Assembly (NCBI GenBank): GCA_030062745.1
Contig: CP099844.1
Location: forward strand, 2,509,481-2,573,480
Length of the DNA: 64,000 bases
Direction of reading: 5' to 3'
DNA from: Capitulum mitella
Taxonomy: Eukaryota; Arthropoda; Thecostraca; Pollicipedomorpha; Pollicipedidae
The notes under the pieces are model-generated. The model made no database searches, was not told where the DNA came from, and saw only the letters and a program-made list of their open reading frames with translations. Both the position numbers and the translations under genes were made by a program. Shown here one piece after another: positions 59,961 through 64,000 of this stretch (its first letter is position 1; each line of letters starts with the position of its first letter).

Positions 59961-61458
59961 TGGTCTGCTGGTAGTTTCTGACGCTGTTCCGATGAGCTAC
60001 TGGCAGCCTGCTGAGGGTGCTCTGCTGGACTGGTGATTATGCTCTGACAGTTTGTGAAAAAATTAGCCATACTAATGATGACACAGCCCCTGCTGGGCGG
60101 ACCTAACGATGCCATGTCGGTGCCCCACCTCTCCCAGAGGCCACGCAGGTTGGTGCTCATTACAGACAACAGTCTAGTCGTAGCGTAGCAGAAGCCGCTC
60201 GGGCAGCATGTCGATAACCTACCGGAGGGTGGTCATTGGTCATCAGTCCAGGCTCGTCCTGCGCACTGAGAGGATGTGTTATGGGGTTAGCTGCGTTTCG
60301 TGAGCCGGCTTCACGGTCGCGCGGGGCACCTTCGTCGCACTGGATACATCTGGTGATTGTGCGGACTATGGGTGTGTGTATGGGGGGGGGGAAGGAAGGC
60401 GGCCGTAGGGCGCAGCGTCACAGATTGCGACGCAGTGAACAGAATGCGACAGTTATTTAGTTGTTTGTCAGCACTTCCCACCGACAGAATCATTTTTGCG
60501 CCATGCAATTTCACACCGGTAGTCGTCGTGAAAATGTTCTGGGTCAGTCGGATCCGCATCGAGGGCCATTTGGCCGGGACTCGAGCGCGGAGGGCGGCTC
60601 GAGCGACCAGACCGCGCCCTCACGCCGTCACGCGATAGTACTCCAGCGTCAAGATGCGCTGTGTAACTGCGGTCGATTGGTGTGTCTCGAGCGGTGCGAT
60701 TTGAATGCCTCACCTCACAAAGCGCCACGCGCTCGCAGTGACGGTACTCTCTGTGATGTTGTTTATGTTGTGTCACTGAGTTCCCCGACAGCGATGTCTT
60801 GGCCAATGTGCAGTCTTTGTGTAGGAGGTCTGGTGTCGTCCACACAGCGCTGGCACGCACTTGTACGGAAATACATACCAGACACGTGTGGAAAACTGTC
60901 CGCAGCTTCTAGTTTTCTAGCCATTTAAGAACAAAGTGAAAAATATACAGACATTGAAATGGTATTATGCAAGAAAGCCGTTGGCCGCCGAGGCGGTAGG
61001 GCGTGTCGCCCAGACGCTGACAGAACTCGCGATAAATGCACCCGATTCGCTTGTTGGTTCTGTTGTGTAGCATTGATGGAAAGGAGGATTTTACCCGCGA
61101 GGAGTAATGACGAACACCTACAAACACCGTTTTGTCCCAGACTGAAAATATTTTTGCTGATGACAACGAGTAAACCCAAAATTTGCAGGTTCGCCAACAC
61201 AGCGACGTTTTTAACACTCAGGACAGTCGTAAATATACCCCTCGCAAAAGGGTTCTTCACCCATCATTGGCGAATTCACGCCTCGTTGAGGACGTGTTTA
61301 CGCGCTGCCTTCACGACAGAACCTTCTGTTAATCTTTTCGCTTACTCCACATTTGCGTGCTACTCGTTGTCGTCACACGGTACAGCGAAGTCAACGCTTA
61401 ACGTACACCCAATGGTATCGAGTAAACCAAAAACCTTTACCAGTGTTTTGGGATCACT
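59961..61458. other. Unassigned, CpG-rich in part
   Basis: Overlapping open frames of 80-160 codons occur on both strands at 59700-60930 with no recognisable motif. A G-run lies at 60381-60390. Confidence 0.4.
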
Positions 61459-62680
61459 TTAACCCTATTCTCGGCAGGGGGCTGAATCCGCCCCCCTCTG
61501 GTTTTTTGCTTGCCAATTCCAGGTTTTTTGACGCAGCTTCACCAAACTTGGTCACTTTTCCTAGCTATTCTTTCTACGTGCCGTGACAAAATTTCAAAGT
61601 TCTGTTTTGCTCAGGGGCGGAGCCAGGCAACGTTTTTGGGAGGCACCTCAGGCCATTTTGGCCATGTTTAGAGTAAAAGGAAAATGTCTACTAAAAACAG
61701 CCTTTTTAAGATAGAACCTAAAACCTTATATGGATGAATAGCTAAATAGTTGGGCAATGTGCAGATATAATTTTGTTCGTCTGAGGTCACTTTACAAAGT
61801 CAGGTTAAGGTCAAAAGTCTAAATTTGTCTTTTTGCAATAATTTTTGCGCTGTTTTTTCTTTCAAATGCCAAACCCGGAATGTATGTGACGTAAAAAGGT
61901 ACCCTCTACTTGTGTATCAAGTTTCAGGTCAATATCAGGTCGGGTCACGGAGCTATGACCTAAAATGTCAGTGCACGTATCCTATATCGCAATAGCCATA
62001 AAATGAAATTTTTGGAAATAGAGTGAATTCAAATAATTGAAAACGTTTACAGATAATATTAAATACACACGAGATCATTCCAAGTGACTCCAAGGTTACT
62101 GGAGGTTATTTAAGGTCAAAGGTAACAAATTGATCTGAAGAACGTGTGACCTTGGCGGTTCCCCCTTTTTCATGTCCCTGGCACCGCCTATGCCAACATT
62201 ACACAAACATTGTAATGCGATTTGTACTTCTTTAGCATAACATGACTAGCAGAAGCCAAAAAAGTATTTTTGCATTTTTTGGTCATTCAGTTGTTAAAAA
62301 ACCAATCCTCCCATTTTTGAAACCCCGTGAACGCCCATGAATTTTCCCAAAATTTCAGATATGTGTACCAATGGTAAAAGTCCTATCCATGATCTCTCGA
62401 TTCATGCCAGTTTCATCGAAATCGGTCCATAAACAATAGAGATATAAGAAGTCCAAAAATGCCCCCCATTTTGACATTTTTGCCCCCTGTATCCACACCT
62501 TTAAAAATTTTGAAAATTTCCTTTTTGTTTAAATGTAGTTCGCGTCATAGCCAATCGATTGCCGTTTGTTGCGATGAAATCGGATGTGTAGTTCTCGAGA
62601 TCTCGGGGGGGGGGGCGAATCCGCCTCCACCCCCTGCCGGGAATCGACCATACTGTCTAGCCCTCCGGGAATAGGGTTAA
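61459..62680 (+). mobile_element. TTAA-bounded MITE family A, copy 6 (complete)
   Basis: TTAACCCTATTCTCGG at the left and CCGGGAATAGGGTTAA at the right, TTAA at both ends, 1222 bp. It is colinear with copy 2 over its whole length and appears to be the least damaged along with it. Confidence 0.9.
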
Positions 62681-63643
62681 AGCCGTCTAACACGTCATGG
62701 ACGGGTAACGTACTCGTTTCTGACATATAAATGGAGCAGATCCACGGTTCGCCAGCTTACGTTGTCATCACCCAACGTCAACATCATAAAGACACCAATA
62801 CATCCATTCAAGACTCGTTTTCGTTGCCAAAACTAATCCCGTCCCGTTTTATTATTTCATTTTGCATCACTTTGGCTAAAACGTGACCATCATACCACAA
62901 CCAATACATTACTTTTTCCTTGCGTTACTGCATCAGAATGAGTACAGTGTGAATGCACATTTAAATAAACATGGGGTGTTTTACAAAATGGCAGAATCCA
63001 GGCCATAATTCAAGTTCATATGAAGAGCACTGGGTAGCCACGTCGGGAAATGTGCAGCATTTATGACGAGCCTAAAATGGGTACAATAAAAGCACTGCTT
63101 TGCACACTTGAGCAAACACCTACGCTAAGCACAGCGTCAACACTTTGGCAGCAATGGTTTTCGTGACAGCTTATGAACTGTCAACTCAACAAGCTGTTCT
63201 TCTTACACAGGCTACCGGACGATCAATACGCGAATCCATTGGAAGCACTTCAGAACTCACTCGCGTTTCATCACTCAGAAACATGGCGCCTTTACAGCAA
63301 TGTGCGCGAGAAAACCCACCCGAATACGTCGGGTCATTCACCCGTTGACATATGATAAATGAACATGCCGGCGGATAATCTACTCCCATTCTACCAGCCA
63401 AGCGCGTCAGTCGTGACGTGTGGGTTCGGACGCGGTGCGGCAGGGACAGCAACACTCGAGCCCGGTATTTTTCTCACGGCTGTCGAATAAATTCAGGTGT
63501 CAATTGGGAACACTCTGCAGTTACCTTTGGCAACTTCGCAAAATTGATGCAAAAGCCTTTTTACACAGGGTTAGCTCGTCCTACGCAGGCGAAAATGTTT
63601 TCAGTGTGCTTTATGTTTGTTCTTGAATTTGCATGCTTTTCAG
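62681..63643. other. Unassigned stretch
   Basis: No named repeat or exon; several AT-rich segments. Confidence 0.4.
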
Positions 63644-63742
63644 AGGAAGCAGCAGAGCATCTGCTGTACCTGCTGCAGGAGTACGGCGTCGTGTTTGGAC
63701 CTTCCAAGCCCCGAGGACCTCTTTGTGTGGCCGGCAACGACT
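63644..63742 (+). CDS. Exon-like ORF of unknown product
   Basis: A good acceptor (gcatgcttttcag) precedes a frame reading EEAAEHLLYLLQEYGVV then FGPSKPRGPLCVAGNDC, and a consensus-like donor gtacgt follows at 63743. Codon composition is GC-rich and protein-like. I do not recognise the family. The start EEAAEHLLYLLQEYG faintly resembles an MMP propeptide start, but the following segment does not fit. It may be an internal exon of a neighbouring gene. Confidence 0.35.
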
Positions 63743-64000
63743 GTACGTAGAGGGGAAACAGGTGTGCGAGTTCGGCCCCGCAGCTGATGACATCACGAAA
63801 TTGCCCAGTTGGGGAACCATCTTTATAGTGTTCGCACTTGAAATTAATTATTTGAATTATAGAAACACCGCGGTTCTGATCACCAGCGTGGTTCTGAGAA
63901 TTGACAGTGACTTCAAACTGCCGCACGAAGTCGCCGGTGATAGGCAAGTGAGAGGTGTTGCATGCTGTTCCAAAGACGAGTTTAAGTTTTGTTTCTGGCG

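Noticed and set aside
59702..60169. 155-codon minus-strand ORF
   Set aside because: It overlaps the CTG-rich segment and the proposed GPI exon and shows no family motif.

Overview
This is eukaryotic DNA: one long, intron-rich locus in a repeat-dense genome. An invertebrate, most likely an arthropod and perhaps a crustacean, is suggested by three things. A drifting 5-bp array reaches the TTAGG-type unit typical of arthropod telomeres. CpG is common except in one sharply CpG-poor block. Repeats include a Penelope-like endonuclease remnant, a tRNA-derived SINE, a hAT-like element and many elements bounded by TTAA. The arthropod assignment is inference; nothing here fixes a species.

The only gene I can reconstruct with confidence is a matrix metalloproteinase (MMP) on the + strand. 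Eight exons join in frame with consensus splice sites: 11154-11258 (signal peptide), 11719-11839 (prodomain), 16899-17009 (cysteine switch and furin site), 29589-29766 and 32296-32593 (catalytic domain), 36125-36433, 36607-36930 and 37202-37337 (hinge and four-bladed hemopexin domain). A ninth exon at 59842-59960 fits the phase and would add a GPI-anchor-like hydrophobic tail, giving 566 residues. A competing in-phase end lies at 38028-38272. The protein would be a secretory-pathway zinc endopeptidase, activated by a furin-type convertase and acting on extracellular matrix at the cell surface.

Layout: 1-11 kb is upstream DNA with a GC-rich degenerate array (1.7-3.0 kb), a SINE, a Penelope-like GIY-YIG endonuclease (6.0-6.4 kb) and a weak candidate promoter. 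The 11.3-29.6 kb introns hold microsatellites, a 151-153 bp triple repeat, a 1.2-kb TTAA-bounded MITE family, a 23-bp VNTR joined to a TTAGG-like array, and a 63-bp degenerate array that reverses orientation. A complete hAT-like element with its target duplication lies in the 29.8-32.3 kb intron. The 37.3-59.8 kb stretch, if it is an intron, carries more MITE copies, a ~220-bp array (43-45.7 kb), a long imperfect hairpin (40.3 kb), and a 1.7-kb CpG desert (56.64-58.32 kb). The right end has another full MITE and one unassigned exon-like ORF (63.64 kb).

Most of the window is repeat or unassigned intron. The points most worth following up are the CpG desert, the family of TTAACCC-ended elements carrying a recurring G-tract/palindrome/C-tract hairpin, the proposed distant GPI exon, and an Asp-to-His change at a structural zinc ligand of the MMP.
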